Shown piece after piece: positions 1 through 12,709 of a stretch of DNA of 64,000 nucleotides. The stretch is from Vigna angularis. Its lineage: Eukaryota; Streptophyta; Magnoliopsida; Fabales; Fabaceae. The DNA is taken from positions 20,306,371-20,370,370 of the forward strand of contig NC_068976.1 in assembly GCF_016808095.1 (NCBI RefSeq), given 5' to 3'. The translations under genes and the position numbers were made by a program. The notes below the pieces were generated by a model. It did not search any database. It saw only the letters and a program-made list of their open reading frames with translations, and was not told the DNA's origin. Numbering within the stretch: the first letter of the stretch is position 1; each line of letters opens with the position of its first letter.

Positions 1-224
1 CACTTCAAGCATGGTTGCTAAATGACCTACATCCTAGTGTAGTGTCTACCAAAATTTTTCTTGCGGTAATCAACGAAGGCAGCTAGCAGACCAAAGTGCT
101 ATATTTAAAACACACACGGTAGCAGAGTGTATAGTAAGAAAAAATGTCTGAATTATAATCTAATTTCAAAGTCCAATTTGGATTAATGTACACCATATAA
201 GGGAGAGAAAAAGGCTATACTGAC

Positions 225-1147
225 CTGCATTTGTGAACAATCAAAATTGGGAGTTTCATCCATGTGTTGTAGCAGTCTACCAGGTGTGCAGATCAATATA
301 TTGAGCTCATTAACACGTTCTTTCTCCATGTCAACATCCTTTCGACCACCAATGAGAAGGCCAGCACTAAAGTTATGGTGTTTTCCAACATCCTTCAACA
401 CATCAAATATCTGACCAGCCAATTCCCTTGTAGGCGATATGATGATGCTGCCAACGCCATCTTCAGGTCCCCACCTCTCTCTATACAACTTCTCCAACAC
501 CTATCATTCATAATCCACCATAAACAACTAACCATAAGTCCGAGAGTAAATCACACCGACACCCCAGTATTTCATGAGATTGCGCAGAACCCTTTTATTT
601 TATTTTTTCTATCTCATTATCTCATCACTATTAGAAAAAACAAAAGGAGTTGTTGCAATTTCACGCCTACTTTTTAACAAATACCATTATTATATTATTA
701 TCACAATAAGTTGAATTAGACAAAAAACATAAAAGGAAACGTAATCCAAAGTGAGTGGAGACAAAATGAAGCACTTACAGGGATAATGAAAGTGAGGGTT
801 TTACCGGACCCAGTTTTGGCGGCGCCGAGGATATCTCGGCCACAGAGCGCGTGGGGTAGAGCAGCCCTCTGGATGTCGGTTGTGACAACGAACTTGGCTT
901 CCCGCAGGGCGTCCTTTGTTTTCTTGGAAAGCGGGAATTGATCAAAGCGGGACGCGCCAGCGTAGCGCGAGTAGGTGTTGCCTTCGAGGAGACCAACGGA
1001 GGAGTTTTTGGGCAGTGGTGGGAGCGACATTGGGTTGGAGCCGGAGTCCGGTGGCTGAAACTGGATCCATGAATTCAACAGGTTTATCTCTTCCTGCTCT
1101 GAGAGTCTCTGTTGCTTCCGAAACTCCTTCGATTTTGGTCTTCTCAT
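225..1147 (-). CDS. RH32: DEAD-box ATP-dependent RNA helicase, RH32 type (5' part only)
   Basis: This is the N-terminal part of a DEAD-box RNA helicase that uses ATP to remodel RNA; RH32 relatives are linked to ribosome biogenesis in the nucleolus (family knowledge). Coding exons are 1147-779 and 500-225, joined in phase 0 by a GTAAGT donor at 778 and an AG acceptor at 501. Exon 1 (123 codons) has a basic start, the Q-motif region ([11 protein letters not shown]...[10 protein letters not shown]) and Walker A motif [10 protein letters not shown]. Exon 2 (92 codons) has motif Ia (PTREL), the GG motif and motif Ib (TPGRLLQH). A GTCAGT donor follows at 224, and bases 1-224 read as intron, so the DEAD box and the helicase C domain lie outside the window. 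The start at 1147 precedes [13 protein letters not shown], typical of this branch. The gene itself is confident; the RH32 assignment is by resemblance. Confidence 0.9.
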
Positions 1148-1218
1148 TGCTCAAGCTTGAGGAGGAAGAAGAAGAAGACGAAGAAGGATGCTGTAAGTTT
1201 AGGTTTAGTATGTGTTAT

Positions 1219-1257
1219 TTAGAGAGAGAGAGAGAGATATATATATATATATAAGAT
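1219..1257 (-). promoter_or_regulatory. Core promoter made of an (AT)n TATA tract next to a (CT)n tract
   Basis: On the minus strand an alternating TA tract (about 1237-1253) runs straight into a CT tract (about 1221-1236), roughly 75-100 bases upstream of the helicase start codon at 1147. The TA tract is at a plausible TATA-box position and pyrimidine-rich initiator sequence follows it. Use as the TATA box is inferred from position. Confidence 0.5.
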
Positions 1258-1775
1258 TTGGCGGCTAAATACCTTCCCCAATTCATGAAAAATTGGGCTG
1301 GCCCGACTAAAGGCCTACCCATTTTTTTTTAAATAATAACATCTTCCCAATTTTGAATTTGCAATTTTTTCCTTATTTATCCCCTCCATTAAAACTTAAT
1401 GTAATTTTAATCTTCTAATTATTTTATTTTATTATATTAGTGAAAATATATATGTATGTTTACTTTTATTTTATTATTATTATTAGTATAAATAAAAGTA
1501 TATTATTAATTTTATAAAATTAACTGCAAAATTTAAAATAATAAAACAATTTATATTAAGTTAAGGATAAAATTACCAATAATGTTAAAGGAATCTACTT
1601 TAAAATGAACTGAAACCTATAAAATAATATATATATCGAAAGTAACACTAATAATTAATAATAATTAATAAGAAATCTCATCACAATTTCATAATAGATA
1701 ACAAAATTCTTAGGATAAATTCTAATTCATATTTTAATATTTGTTAAAGATGTTAAAAAGTAAATAAGATTTACA

Positions 1776-1825
<50 letters not shown>

Positions 1826-2600
1826 ATTAATTTTATTTTAGTTAATGTGAATCTCAATATATATATATATATATATATATACTAAAAAGTAATTATTAAA
1901 TAGTTATGAGAAACGATTTTCTTTATAAAGTTATAAATATTTTATTACTTTATTATTTTCGTGAGTTTTTATATATTTATTACTTAATTATTAAAATATT
2001 AAAATAAAGGATATGTATCTATTTTTCTAAAATCATAAAAGCGAAATAGTTAAAAAATAGAAGTACAATTGACAGTAAAATTATATGGAAGATAAGACAT
2101 AGGGAAAGGATGATGTAGTAAAAATTTACCAAAATTATTATATCAATGTTTTTAAATTAAAAAAAAAAAAGTGATGCAAATGTGTGAATAATCTTGAAAG
2201 ACGTAGAAAGTGTATGGTGAGGTGAGGTGTGATGTTGAACCACATGTGGCTAAATGCACCTAACCACACATCACTTCCCACGTGTTGCTAAATCTCACTC
2301 CAAACTACTACAAAAGTCAAAATATAATCTGCCCAAATCATCAATCAAAGCACTTTTTTTAACTCATCATTATGTCTGTATCAAGAAATATTTTTAGAAA
2401 ATAAAATAAATTAATTTTATTCCATAAAAAGTATTTCTTATATTTTCTCTTATTAAATTTATTATTTTGATCATAGTTCTTATTAAATTCTATAGAATAG
2501 AATACTTTAGAGGAAGACAATAGCCAGAAGCCAGATGTCACGTGTAACATTGTGTCCCTGCTTTGCTAATAAGAACTTTCATTTCAATTCCAATGTTTTC
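1258..2600. other. AT-rich spacer between the helicase and LPAT genes
   Basis: No gene is seen. The stretch holds two (AT)n microsatellites (1780-1823 and 1857-1881), poly-A near 2160, and two CACGTG G-boxes (2279-2284 and 2539-2544) on the side facing the downstream acyltransferase gene. Confidence 0.6.
1780..1881. repeat. Two (AT)n microsatellites
   Basis: Alternating AT runs of about 44 bases (1780-1823) and 25 bases (1857-1881) are separated by about 30 bases of AT-rich sequence. They are likely to vary in length between accessions. Confidence 0.9.
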
Positions 2601-2627
2601 ATCTTATCTTAGTTTTGAGGCACAACT

Positions 2628-2637
2628 TCTATATAGC
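2628..2637 (+). promoter_or_regulatory. Putative TATA box of the LPAT gene
   Basis: TCTATATAGC lies ahead of a CT-rich stretch (2640-2800) that looks like a plant 5' leader. A probable leader intron runs from the GTATTT donor at 3145 to the TTTTTTCAG acceptor ending at 3260, just before the start codon at 3299. G-boxes at 2279 and 2539 lie upstream. Position and composition only; the transcription start is not shown. Confidence 0.4.
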
Positions 2638-3298
2638 CTCTGTTTTCTTCCTCTTCTTGTTCATAAGCGTTACCATACATTTCTTTTTCTTCTTGTCTTC
2701 ACTCTCTACCTTTGTATGTGTGGCTTTGCTTTTTCTCTTTTTCTCAGCAATCGTCCTCTTGGAATTTGACTTCTTCCATTTTCCTTCATTTCAGCTTTCT
2801 CAGGAGCTAAAACTCACAAGTGCTTCTTTGCTGGGTCTTCTTCAAGCAATTGCTGTCAGACTGATAAATAAAAAGACTAATGGTATAAAATAGTATAAAA
2901 TTCCTTCGAAATATAGTAGAAGAAACCCCCACCATCTTCAGTGTTCATTTTAAAGTTTGAAACTTTTCACCATTTTCGTTAACTGACGGAAAATGGGAGT
3001 TCTGGGTTTTATCCATTCAGTTTTCTTGAAAAAAAAAACTGAATTTTATCAGTTGCTGGTGTATTTTGTTCTTGAAAAATTCCACTCTCTTTTTAATTGA
3101 CCACCGACCCTTGTGATTGATCCTTCAGTTGAACTGGGAGAAAGGTATTTGGTAATGTTCTATGCAAGATATTAGTATTGGTTTTTGTTCATGGGATTCC
3201 TCAATGCACATTTAAGTGATAACATACGAATTATTCTGCTTTTGGTTTTGGTTTTTTCAGGTGGCCTCTGTTAGCGTGTAGTGCTCACAGATTCTGTC

Positions 3299-5074
3299 AT
3301 GGTGAATACTGAAGGTGGTGTCCTTTTAAGGCATAGAAGGTTTGAGAGCTTGTTGAATACAAGATCTAGCCAAAGTGTGGAAGAAACTCCAAAAGTTGCA
3401 GTGAAAGATGGACTGGGAGAAACAACAAGGAAGGATGATGGGTGGGTTTCTGCAACCATATCTTGGATCAGAATTGTTACATGTTTTGTGTCTATGATGG
3501 TCACGACATTCGTATGGGCAATTATCATGGTTGTGCTTATACCATGGCCCTATGAGAGGATCAGACAAGGAAACATTTATGGACATGTGACTGGTAGAAT
3601 TCTGGTAAGCTACCTTTAATATGTAGTTCAGCACAATTTTGGAGTGAATGGCTGAGATATTTTCCTTGTTTTAGTAGCATAGGTACAAGTTTTGAAACTT
3701 TTTGGGAAGTTTTACATGTTATGACTGATATCTCAAGCATTATGCAGATGTGGATTCTTGGTAATCCTATAGAAATTGAAGGTGCTGAATACTCTAACGA
3801 GAGAGCCATTTACATCAGTAATCATGCGTCTCCAATAGACATATTTCTTATAATGTGGTTAACTCCTACAGGCACTGTTGGCATTGCTAAGAAAGAGGTT
3901 TGTTCTAATGCTCAAAATGTAAAAGAAAAACTTTGGAAATGGATTTTTGTGTGCATCTTCTATCTACTTGAATGCTTGAAATATTCAATGTGTCATTATC
4001 ATATATTTTCTAGCAACTATTTACATTAAATTTTCTAGTAAAAAGTGCATTCAAATATTTAGAAACTATGCAGATAATATGGTATCCTTTATTTGGGCAA
4101 CTTTATGTTTTGGCTAACCATCTTCGTATAGATCGATCCAACCCAACTGCAGCTATTGAGTCCATGAAAGAGGTATATAACCTTGTAACCTTGTTCTTGC
4201 AGCATCTACTACCTCATTTTTGTATAATGTTTTAACTTCTGGTTGTAATGTTCAGGCAGCTCGTGCAGTTTTGAAGAACAATCTGTCGTTGATCATTTTC
4301 CCAGAGGGTACCAGGTCTAAGAATGGACGACTACTTCCTTTCAAAAAGGTATATTTATCTAGTCCCATTTTCTTAGCATTCTATAATTTATAATCTTAAG
4401 AAGTTAAAAAGTGAAGTTTAAGTTTAACTCAACCCTACAAACTTATAAATTATAAATTAGTCTTAATTTTGTCTCTGGTCGACATGAAACATAATTATAA
4501 GTTTGACTAATTAACATAAATGATTGACACTAATTCCAATCCAAAACTTTAAAACAATGATTTTATCACCTTAAAACAATGAATTAGTGGGATTTTATCA
4601 CCTTAAAACAATGAATTTGTCTGTTCTTTTTGTCTTTTTTTCTGTGTAGTGTTTAATTTTTTCATTTCTATTCAATATAACACTTAGACTTATAGTCATA
4701 GCTAGATTCCTAACAGATACAGATCATAAATATCATCACTTGCAAAATGAGCAGAATACATGAAATTAGCCTTGTTCATATGCTACAATAATTTTGGTTA
4801 TGGTTGAGAATCCATTATTGATTGACTTGTGATGCAGGGTTTTGTTCATTTAGCACTGCAATCGCGTCTTCCAATAGTTCCAATGGTTCTGACAGGTACT
4901 CATCTAGCATGGAGAAAAGGCAGTTTGCATGTTAGACCAACACCTCTGACTGTGAAGTATCTTCCACCTATTAGTACTGAAAATTGGAAGGTTGATAAGA
5001 TTGATGACTATGTTACAATGATACACAACATGTATGCTGAACACCTTCCTGTGACTCAGAAGCCTCTGCCTTGA
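3299..5074 (+). CDS. LPAT: 1-acyl-sn-glycerol-3-phosphate acyltransferase, class B microsomal type
   Basis: The enzyme adds an acyl group to lysophosphatidic acid at sn-2 to make phosphatidic acid for ER phospholipid and triacylglycerol synthesis. Exons 3299-3604, 3748-3897, 4074-4172, 4256-4348 and 4838-5074 are all in phase 0 and give 294 aa. A membrane segment lies near residues 55-80 (CFVSMMVTTFVWAIIMVVL). The PlsC catalytic motif NHASPID (H-x4-D) is in exon 2 and the substrate motif FPEGTRS in exon 4; GTHLAWRKGSLHVRP is in exon 5. By memory the sequence closely tracks the coconut/Limnanthes class B enzymes, which accept unusual acyl chains, rather than plastid LPAT1. GTG codons upstream in frame were ignored in favour of the ATG at 3299. 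Substrate preference cannot be read from the sequence. Confidence 0.93.
4559..4617 (+). repeat. Short tandem duplication in LPAT intron 4
   Basis: The phrase TTTTATCACCTTAAAACAAT occurs twice about 35 bases apart inside intron 4 (4349-4837). It is a local duplication with no coding effect. Confidence 0.7.
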
Positions 5075-6090
5075 AAAGTTGTAGACTCAGAAGAATCAGA
5101 ATCAGAATCAATTTTAAGCTGAAGCATATCTTCCAAAAGGGAGCTCTTGTTAACTGCAATATGCATAAATTGGTTCTAACAAATGAAATACCTAAAATCC
5201 TTGCAAAAAGCTTAGCTTCCATGTCTAATTTATTCTCGTGCTCTTAACTGATATATGAATATCAATGTTTACCTTTTGATCATTTGGTGAAACTTTTATA
5301 TTGTTCAAGAATGCAAGCATCACACTATGTAACATTTTCTTATCATTGTGAATTTCAAATTTGGATTCTCTATTAGATTTTATTAGTTTATTAATTTAAA
5401 ATTTAATATATGTTCATTTGTTTATGTTTTCGCTATTTTGTTTGAATTTGAAATATTAATTAAGATATTTAAATTTAATATGCAATGACTGAGACCAAAT
5501 CACTTTGGAAAGAGATAAAATAGGAGAAAATAAATAAAAGAAATCATTTTTGAAATTAATTTTACACTGTTTATTTGATTGATTTTTTTTTCATTTTAAA
5601 TAAAATAATTTTAAAATATACATATTATTTTAGTGACGGAAGGCACTGAATAAACAAACAATCAGTGAAATATGTGAATGACAGAAAAAATAATTTTTTA
5701 TTGAAAATGAAAAAAAAAAAGGAATAAAACATTCGGAAGGAAGAAGAAATTAAATAAAATTAATACGGACAAAAGAAAAGAAAAAGAAATCACATTCCAA
5801 TATATTTGGATATTGACGTTTGTCTTAATGCATATAAAAAAATGGAGACCCAAAGCAATATTTTTTTTATCAAGAACGAAAACATATTATTATTTATTAA
5901 GAATATACAGAAAATGAATAGATAAAAATTTATTTAAACACCTGTGTTATTACAATTTTTACCTAATATTTGAGAGTTTTTAATTTTTTGTCTTTTTTTT
6001 ACCTAATAAACTTACATATTTGTCCAGAATAAGTTGATTATTGTCAAATAAATTTGTTTATTTGATGATAAATTGATAAGTATTATGGCT
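5075..6090. other. Spacer: LPAT 3' UTR then AT-rich DNA
   Basis: The first 200-250 bases are probably the LPAT 3' UTR. The remainder is A/T-rich with poly-A runs (for example 5707-5725). No gene or clear repeat boundary is seen. Confidence 0.5.
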
Positions 6091-6567
6091 TCAGCGAATG
6101 AAGGGGAGATTTTCTCTCTGCTATCACAAACTAGTTATGCACTCACCAACTGCTTCTGCATTCCACCATTCATCTCTCTGCAAACCCTTTCCCAAAACAG
6201 CTTTTTCTCCATTTTCTCTCACTATTCACATTGACGTATCTCATATTTTTTTCTTTTTTTCTGGGACTTCCTTGTTACATTGAAAGCATTTCTTGGGTTT
6301 CATCATTTTTTGTTTTATTCAGAGCATTTCTTGTTACACAATGTAATTGGGTTTCATACTTCTCCATGATATACGAATAAAGTTTCTATTTTGATGAGTG
6401 TGTTTCCAAACCTTCTTTTTTGTAGTAACAGCCCTGTGCGAAATGTTATGCTTGTATTTGTGGGCCAGCTTTGTGTGAAGTTTTTGTCTTTTCGGCGGAC
6501 GTTGTTGAAGTAGAAAGGGTAAATTGGCTGGAATTAGTTGTTTGGGACAAGGACACAGTGAATTGAG
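6091..6567 (+). promoter_or_regulatory. Probable 5' leader of the Hsp70-16 gene, with a leader intron
   Basis: A CT-rich, exon-like stretch (about 6091-6235) ends in a GTATCT donor at 6236. A T-rich run with TGTAG ends at 6425, giving a plausible leader intron of about 190 bases. The stretch opens with an ATG at 6098 and reads MKGRFSLCYHK..., ending 46 codons later at the donor. A second upstream ATG (6442) opens an 11-codon ORF. No clear heat-shock element was seen. All inferred. Confidence 0.3.
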
Positions 6568-9500
6568 ATGAGCGGAGTGGGGATTGATATTGGAAATGAG
6601 AATTGTGTGATTGCTGCAGTGAAGCAAGGAGGGGTTGATGTTTTATTGAATGATGAATCCGAACGTGAAACCCCTTCTGTGGTTTGCTTTGGAGAGAAGC
6701 AAAGGTTTTTAGGGTCAGCAGGTGCTGCTTCTGCCATGATGCACCCCAAGTCCGCAATATCTCAAGTGAAGAGACTAATAGGCAGGAGATTTGCAGACCC
6801 TGATGTTCAAAATGAGTTGAAAATGCTCCCTGTTGAAACTTCGGAAAGTGTGGATGGCGGCATTCTGATACACTTGGAATACTCAAAGGAGAGTCATGCG
6901 TTTACCCCGGTTCAAATAGTAGCAATGCTCTTTGCGCACTTGAAGGTCATAGCAGAAAAAAAATTTGGGACCACGGTTTCTGACTGTGTTATTGGGATTC
7001 CATCATACTTCACCATCTTGCAGAGACAAGCTTATCTCAACGCAGCAGAAATTGTTGGATTGAAGCCTCTGAGGTTGATCCATGATTGCACTGCAACTGC
7101 TCTTAGTTATGGAGTTTACAAATCAGATTTTGGTAGTGAAGCTCCTGTTTATATTGCATTTGTTGACATAGGCCATTGTGATACTCAGGTCTGTATTGCA
7201 GCATTTCAGGCTGGTCAAATGAAGATACTCTCACATGCTTATGACATGAGCTTAGGGGGGAGAGACTTTGACGAGGTTCTGTTTAGTCATTTTGCAGCAA
7301 AATTTAAAGAACAGTACAATATTGAAGTGTATTCTAACGACAGGGCATGTAGGAGGCTGCATGTGGCATGTGAGAAGTTGAAGAAGATTTTGAGTGCAAA
7401 TCTAGAGGCTGATCTTAGCGTTGAGTGTTTGATGGATGAAAAAGATGTTAAAGGATACATCAAGAGGGAAGAATTTGAGAATCTGGCATCAGGACTATTG
7501 GAGAGAATTTCTGTTCCTTGCAAGAAAGCATTGGCTGATGCAGCCTTGACGGTAGAAAAGATTAGTTCTGTTGAGTTAGTTGGTTCAGGTTCACGGATTC
7601 CAGCTATAACTAGAATATTAAGTTCTCTATTTAAGAGAGAGCTCAGCCGCAGACTGAATGCAAGTGAGTGTGTAGCTCGTGGTTGTGCTCTCCAGTGTGC
7701 AATGCTGAGTCCTGTTTTCCTTGTCAAAGAATATGAGGTTTGAATATTGAAACAAAACACTGATCCTTATCCTGTCTTCACGATATGTATATGTGTAGGA
7801 GAGTGGGTTATTGTGTCTGTATAGATTGTTAGGTTCGAAATGTAACAAATACTAAATGGACTAAGTTGCTACCTTGGGTTCTAGGTTTATTTTCTGTATT
7901 TAGATTGTCCATTTCTCTTTTATCTATCTGTTTAGAAATATATTTAACTTTAATTTCTCTCATATATTTTTCTTCGGAATTTTGCATTTGCTTTTATTAG
8001 TCTATTAATGTAATTTCCTGTGTCTGTTCAGGTCCAGGATGCTATTCCTTTTTCCATTGGACTTTCATCGGATGGAAAGGCAATTCGTGCAGGATTGCAT
8101 GGTGGTGTACTCTTCCCAAAAGGCCAACCCATTCCAAGTGTTAAAATTCTCACATTTGAGTACAGTGATTTGCTCCACTTGGAAGCATTCTATGCCAATC
8201 CAGATGAATTACCACCCGGGGCATATCCTAAAATTTGTTGCTTCACAGTATGCCTGCTTTACAATTTTAATATGTTGTGAAGGAGTTTAGATCATCTTGT
8301 CCATGATTCCATGTTATCTATATTGCCTCACTTTTCTTTGTTAATTATTACCCTCTCTGTTCTTGCTTCTTCTGTTGTGTGCTTCATGTAAGGCATGTGG
8401 TATAGTCTCTACAAGCTTATTGTCTTCTATATTTTACTGGTTTGGTATTTTTAATTCTACAGAAAAAAAAAAAGGAGTAGTATATACTATACAATCAGCA
8501 ACTTTTACCTTTCAGTTGCAAGTCTGGGACTCGTTTATGTATAAAGCTATTGTATACACAAATGAGCAACCGCCCAAGTCCTCTGTCTAGTCCAGTTTAG
8601 GTACAGGCTTCAAGTGAGAAAATTTACTTTGAAGAATCTTGAGTCAATGGTTTGGAGACGTTTGGACAGTGGACCTTGCTATCGACACTCCACTAGTTTT
8701 TTTCTTTTCTTTTTTTTTCTAAAAGTAAAATAGAGTATAAGGTATATAAGTTTGGTAATAGACTTTCTAATCTAACTAAGATGTTTAAATTTGAGACCAT
8801 ACCATACCATTAGTTACCTGGTTTTGGCCCATCATACAAAATGGCAAGGAAATTGAGGAGGATGTAAACCGTGGGATTCAAGCAGAGTAGATAAAAAATT
8901 GAGGAGCTCTTTAGGGAATTGGGGGCAGTTTATGATTAGAAAGTAGCACTCGAGCTTCACCAAAAATTTTACTGAACAACTAAAACCTGCACACTTGGAT
9001 CCTTTAAAGTGAGGAGATTACACGTTAGAAGAGAAAATGTATTTGTAATTATTTGATTACAGATTGGACAATTGAGACTTTAATAACTTTGTTATGCATG
9101 TTCTTGTATCTTATTATCATGATTTAAACAGTTTGATTATTTAATTAATGGTTATAAATGCACTTTGTTCTTTAAAATGTATTCCCTCAATTTAGGGGGG
9201 TCAAATCCAAGATCTGCATTGTTGTCCAAATTGAATGTTGAGTGGTAAAAGGCCAAGAAAAAAATCAATATTGCCAAATTGAGAAAGATTTAGACTTAAA
9301 TGCGGTTTGTTTATAGACAGAATTTATGTTAAGACATTATGACGTTGTTTGATCCATGTAGCCAACCCCATCTTGTGCTAAAAGGCTACTGTTTTTTGTT
9401 GCTGAATCTTGAGACAATCAATAGACACCTCCCACTTTATTCAAGGAGAGAAAGGGTTCATTAGTAAATAGCATAGCAACCATGGTTTGTTCTTTTCTCA

Positions 9501-11681
9501 AAGAAAGTCATTGTTGTAAAAGTATCAATTGTTATAGCAATATGAGAATCTGTAGATGTGCACATGCTTGAACAAATCATCGTGGTCTTAGGAGAAGGGG
9601 AAGCAGATATGGTGGATCTAACACCGTACACATATCTATTTTCCAATTTTCTCAAATGGAGAGAAATGTCAATATTTACTTCTTTAGTATCTACAATGTC
9701 AATTGGTTAACATTTGCTTATGTCTATTATATGATAGAAAACATCTAAATATCACAGGACAAACAAGTTATGATAAATTGTTCTATGTTGCCATTCATTG
9801 TGCCAGTGATCATGAAGTGTTATGTATGCTTATGTCTGCACCTTATTTATGTACACTTATCCATTTGTTTGTCACTTCTATTCAGATTGGTCCTTTCCAT
9901 GGATCCCATGCAAGTAAGGCAATAATTGAAGTTCAAGTACAACTAAATTTGCATGGCATTATTGGTATTGAATCAGTTACGGTAAGAAACCTTATTTTTA
10001 TCTCTTCATATGGCATTATTAGTTTCAAAAGATCTTTCTAAGCAGATGGACTTTTTTTTGTCTTTTAGTTGGTTGAGGATCGTGTGGATGATTCAGGTAC
10101 AACAGACGATTCTCATTCAAATTCTGAAACAGTCAATATTGCACCTGTTTCTGAGACAATGGAAAATGCCTCAGATGATAGTATCAATAAGAAGTTTGAA
10201 GCTTCTCGTCATTCTGTACGTTCTCTTGTGCTGTTCTCTTTTCTCCCTGCACACCTTTTTTAAGTGGAAGATGCGAAGATATTAGCAAATTGCCCTTTAA
10301 ACGTGCAAAATTATATTGCTAAATTTTATTATATGCTTATTTATGATGCTGAATTCTGTACCATATCTGTCAGACTCTTGCAATTCATTTTTTTGATGTG
10401 TGTGGTGTTGTATCTGTACATTTTTATCTTGTTGAGATTGTTTTGATTGCAGATATGATTCATGTTGGTGTTTTGAGAAAATAAAAGTTACTATCATGCC
10501 TTGTTACAGGCTGATGGTACAAGAAAAGATAAAGCTAACAGAAGGCTTCATGTACCAGTGACTGAAAACATTTATGGTGCAATGACCAAGGCCGAGATAT
10601 TGGAAGCTCAAGAAAAAGAACTCCAGTTAGCCGATCAGGACAGAGCTACTGAGCTAATCAAAGACAACAAGAATCTGTTGGAGTCTTATATTTATGAAAC
10701 AAGGAGTAAGGTACACATTGAATATCTCAGTGATATGTAGACATGGCGGGTTTGTGAGATTCAGATACATTTTATGAGTAAGTTGTTGTGTAGTCATTAT
10801 TGAATAATTGGTTTTTAAATTTATTTGATTGCATGAATAGATCTTCAGCACATATCTGAGCTTTTCGAGTGAACATGAGAGGAAGGACGTATCTAGGGGC
10901 CTGAAAGAGACCGAGGAATGGCTCTATGATGATGGTGGTGATGAAACTGTAGATGCTTATTCTGCAAAACTAAAAGATCTAAAACAGGTTACTTTTGTTT
11001 CTCTAATCTTTTGCAAAACATGTTTGCCACGCCACACTTTTTTACATTCTTCGTCTTCTTCTGTAGCTGGTGGATCCAATTGAGTATCGATACAAAGACA
11101 GAGAAGCAAGACCACAAGCTACAAGAGACTTGTTAAGCTGCATTGTAGAGTATCGAATGTCAGCAGATTCTCTTCCACCCCAAGATAAAGAACTGGTACA
11201 ATAATAAATAGATGAATGAATGTAATTGTGGGATGTTGCCCTCAGTATCAGGTTTTGTGTGACAACTTTATTTTCAGGTCATAAATGAGTGCAATAAAGC
11301 AGAGCAGTGGCTAAGAGAGATGAGGCAGCAACAAGATCTTTACCCTAAAAACTCTGATCCAGTATTAATATCAATTGATATCCAGAGCAAGACAGAGGAA
11401 TTAAACTCGTATGGCTTTTTTACCTTTCCGTTTTCCTTTTCAGATGTTCATGATTGTAGGGTAATATGATAATTCAATTGGGTCTAAATTATACACCTGC
11501 TGAAGCAAAGCATTGCTGAATTGCTCCAGTTTAATCCAATTGTCATTATATACGTTCATTTTATCTCAAAACTAATGACTGTTATATTTTTATGGATTTC
11601 AGAGTATGCCAAAAGGTATTGAAATCCAACGGTTCTCCAATTCCAAGAGATGAGGGTACAGACAAACAAAATACCCCATGA
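6568..11681 (+). CDS. HSP70-16: Heat shock 70 kDa protein 16-like (Hsp110/SSE branch chaperone)
   Basis: Hsp110-branch proteins act mainly as nucleotide-exchange factors for Hsp70 and as holdases in the cytosol or nucleus. Exons: 6568-7737, 8032-8247, 9886-9981, 10069-10215, 10510-10710, 10841-10987, 11067-11195, 11278-11408 and 11603-11681. All junctions are phase 0 except the last (phase 2), giving 771 aa; I recall the Arabidopsis protein as similar in length. The large first exon encodes the ATPase domain: GIDIGNENCV near the start, IGIPSYFT, FVDIGHCDTQV, LGGRDFDE and VELVGSGSRIPA. The later exons give the beta domain (EVQDAIPFSIGL...) and an acidic, helix-rich C-terminal half with ETEEWLYDDGGDE. 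There is no ER signal and no KDEL or EEVD end. Intron 2 (8248-9885) is unusually long. It lies tail-to-tail with the next gene. Confidence 0.93.
8248..9885 (+). other. Long intron 2 of the Hsp70-16 gene
   Basis: About 1.6 kb between a GTATGC donor and a TTCAG acceptor. It holds poly-A/T runs and ordinary AT-rich sequence. No exon, transposon end or RNA gene was recognised. Confidence 0.7.
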
Positions 11682-12709
11682 AATGAAGATATAACATTAT
11701 ATTATGGCTAATGGCTTCTGACAAATGTGAACATTTTTTATTCTTCACACTTGTTCCCCGCTTCAGGAGTTGAAAGGGAAATCTTTTTATTTTTTGTCCC
11801 ACCTACTGAAGGCATCCAATGATTTTATCTTGATATTTTAACTTAGTCTTCAAATTGATCCTGTACCATGGAGTAAATGTTTATAAACAATGGTTATATA
11901 TTCTTTTAAAATGCACACGTGGTACAGAAATGCGGTGTTTACGTTTTAATAAAATTTAGATCGCTTATCAAGATTTCTTGAAGTTAAATTCCTAGGAATT
12001 TTGGAGTGGAAAGTCCCAGTTTTAGAATCTATACAGCACGCCAATCTCAGGTTCATAGTTTAAGAATGTGATTGTACCCAAAATTATCTTTACATTTGTT
12101 CATATAAATGCAATATGATAAATAGCTCCGAATGGAGCCACATAGATAAACAGAAACCAGAAAACCCAAACAAATTAGGCGAAGCATCACGTATAATCAA
12201 GATACAGGGGGAAAAAATCTAAAAAATTGCTCTTATCATTCCTATCGTTCATTTATTATTCTTTCATTTACAAATACCGGAAAGAAATTAAGCATAATTA
12301 ACAATGCAACAAGCTCGATCAAAAGAATAAAAAAACCCAAGTGGTGAATCAAGTGTGAACCGAAACATTATTTTGGATCCCAATTGAATCATTATCCAAA
12401 GCTACACTTTCATCGTGACCACCTTAGGTTCGTGTGTACTGTACATAAACATTCATGGCTCGCAATATATATAATTTGCAAGGATTTTTAAGCATCAAAA
12501 CTTTCACTGAGCAACAATCCCCCTTAATCAGTTTCCTCAAGGGATGCTGCATACTGGATTTCTCTATCTTCCTTGTTCCCATCCAAAACATGATACAGGA
12601 AAGTTCGGGCATTTAAACAGGAATTGAACCTATATGGTAATGCTAATCAAAAGATCCGCAAGTAAATGACTGTATGTGGACCAGGGATAAATGTCTAGCC
12701 TTCAAGTGT
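11682..12709. other. Tail-to-tail spacer (3' UTRs of two convergent genes)
   Basis: The Hsp70-16 stop at 11681 faces the stop of the minus-strand unknown gene at 12710. Both 3' UTRs and their poly-A regions must fit in this 1 kb. No gene is seen. Confidence 0.6.
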
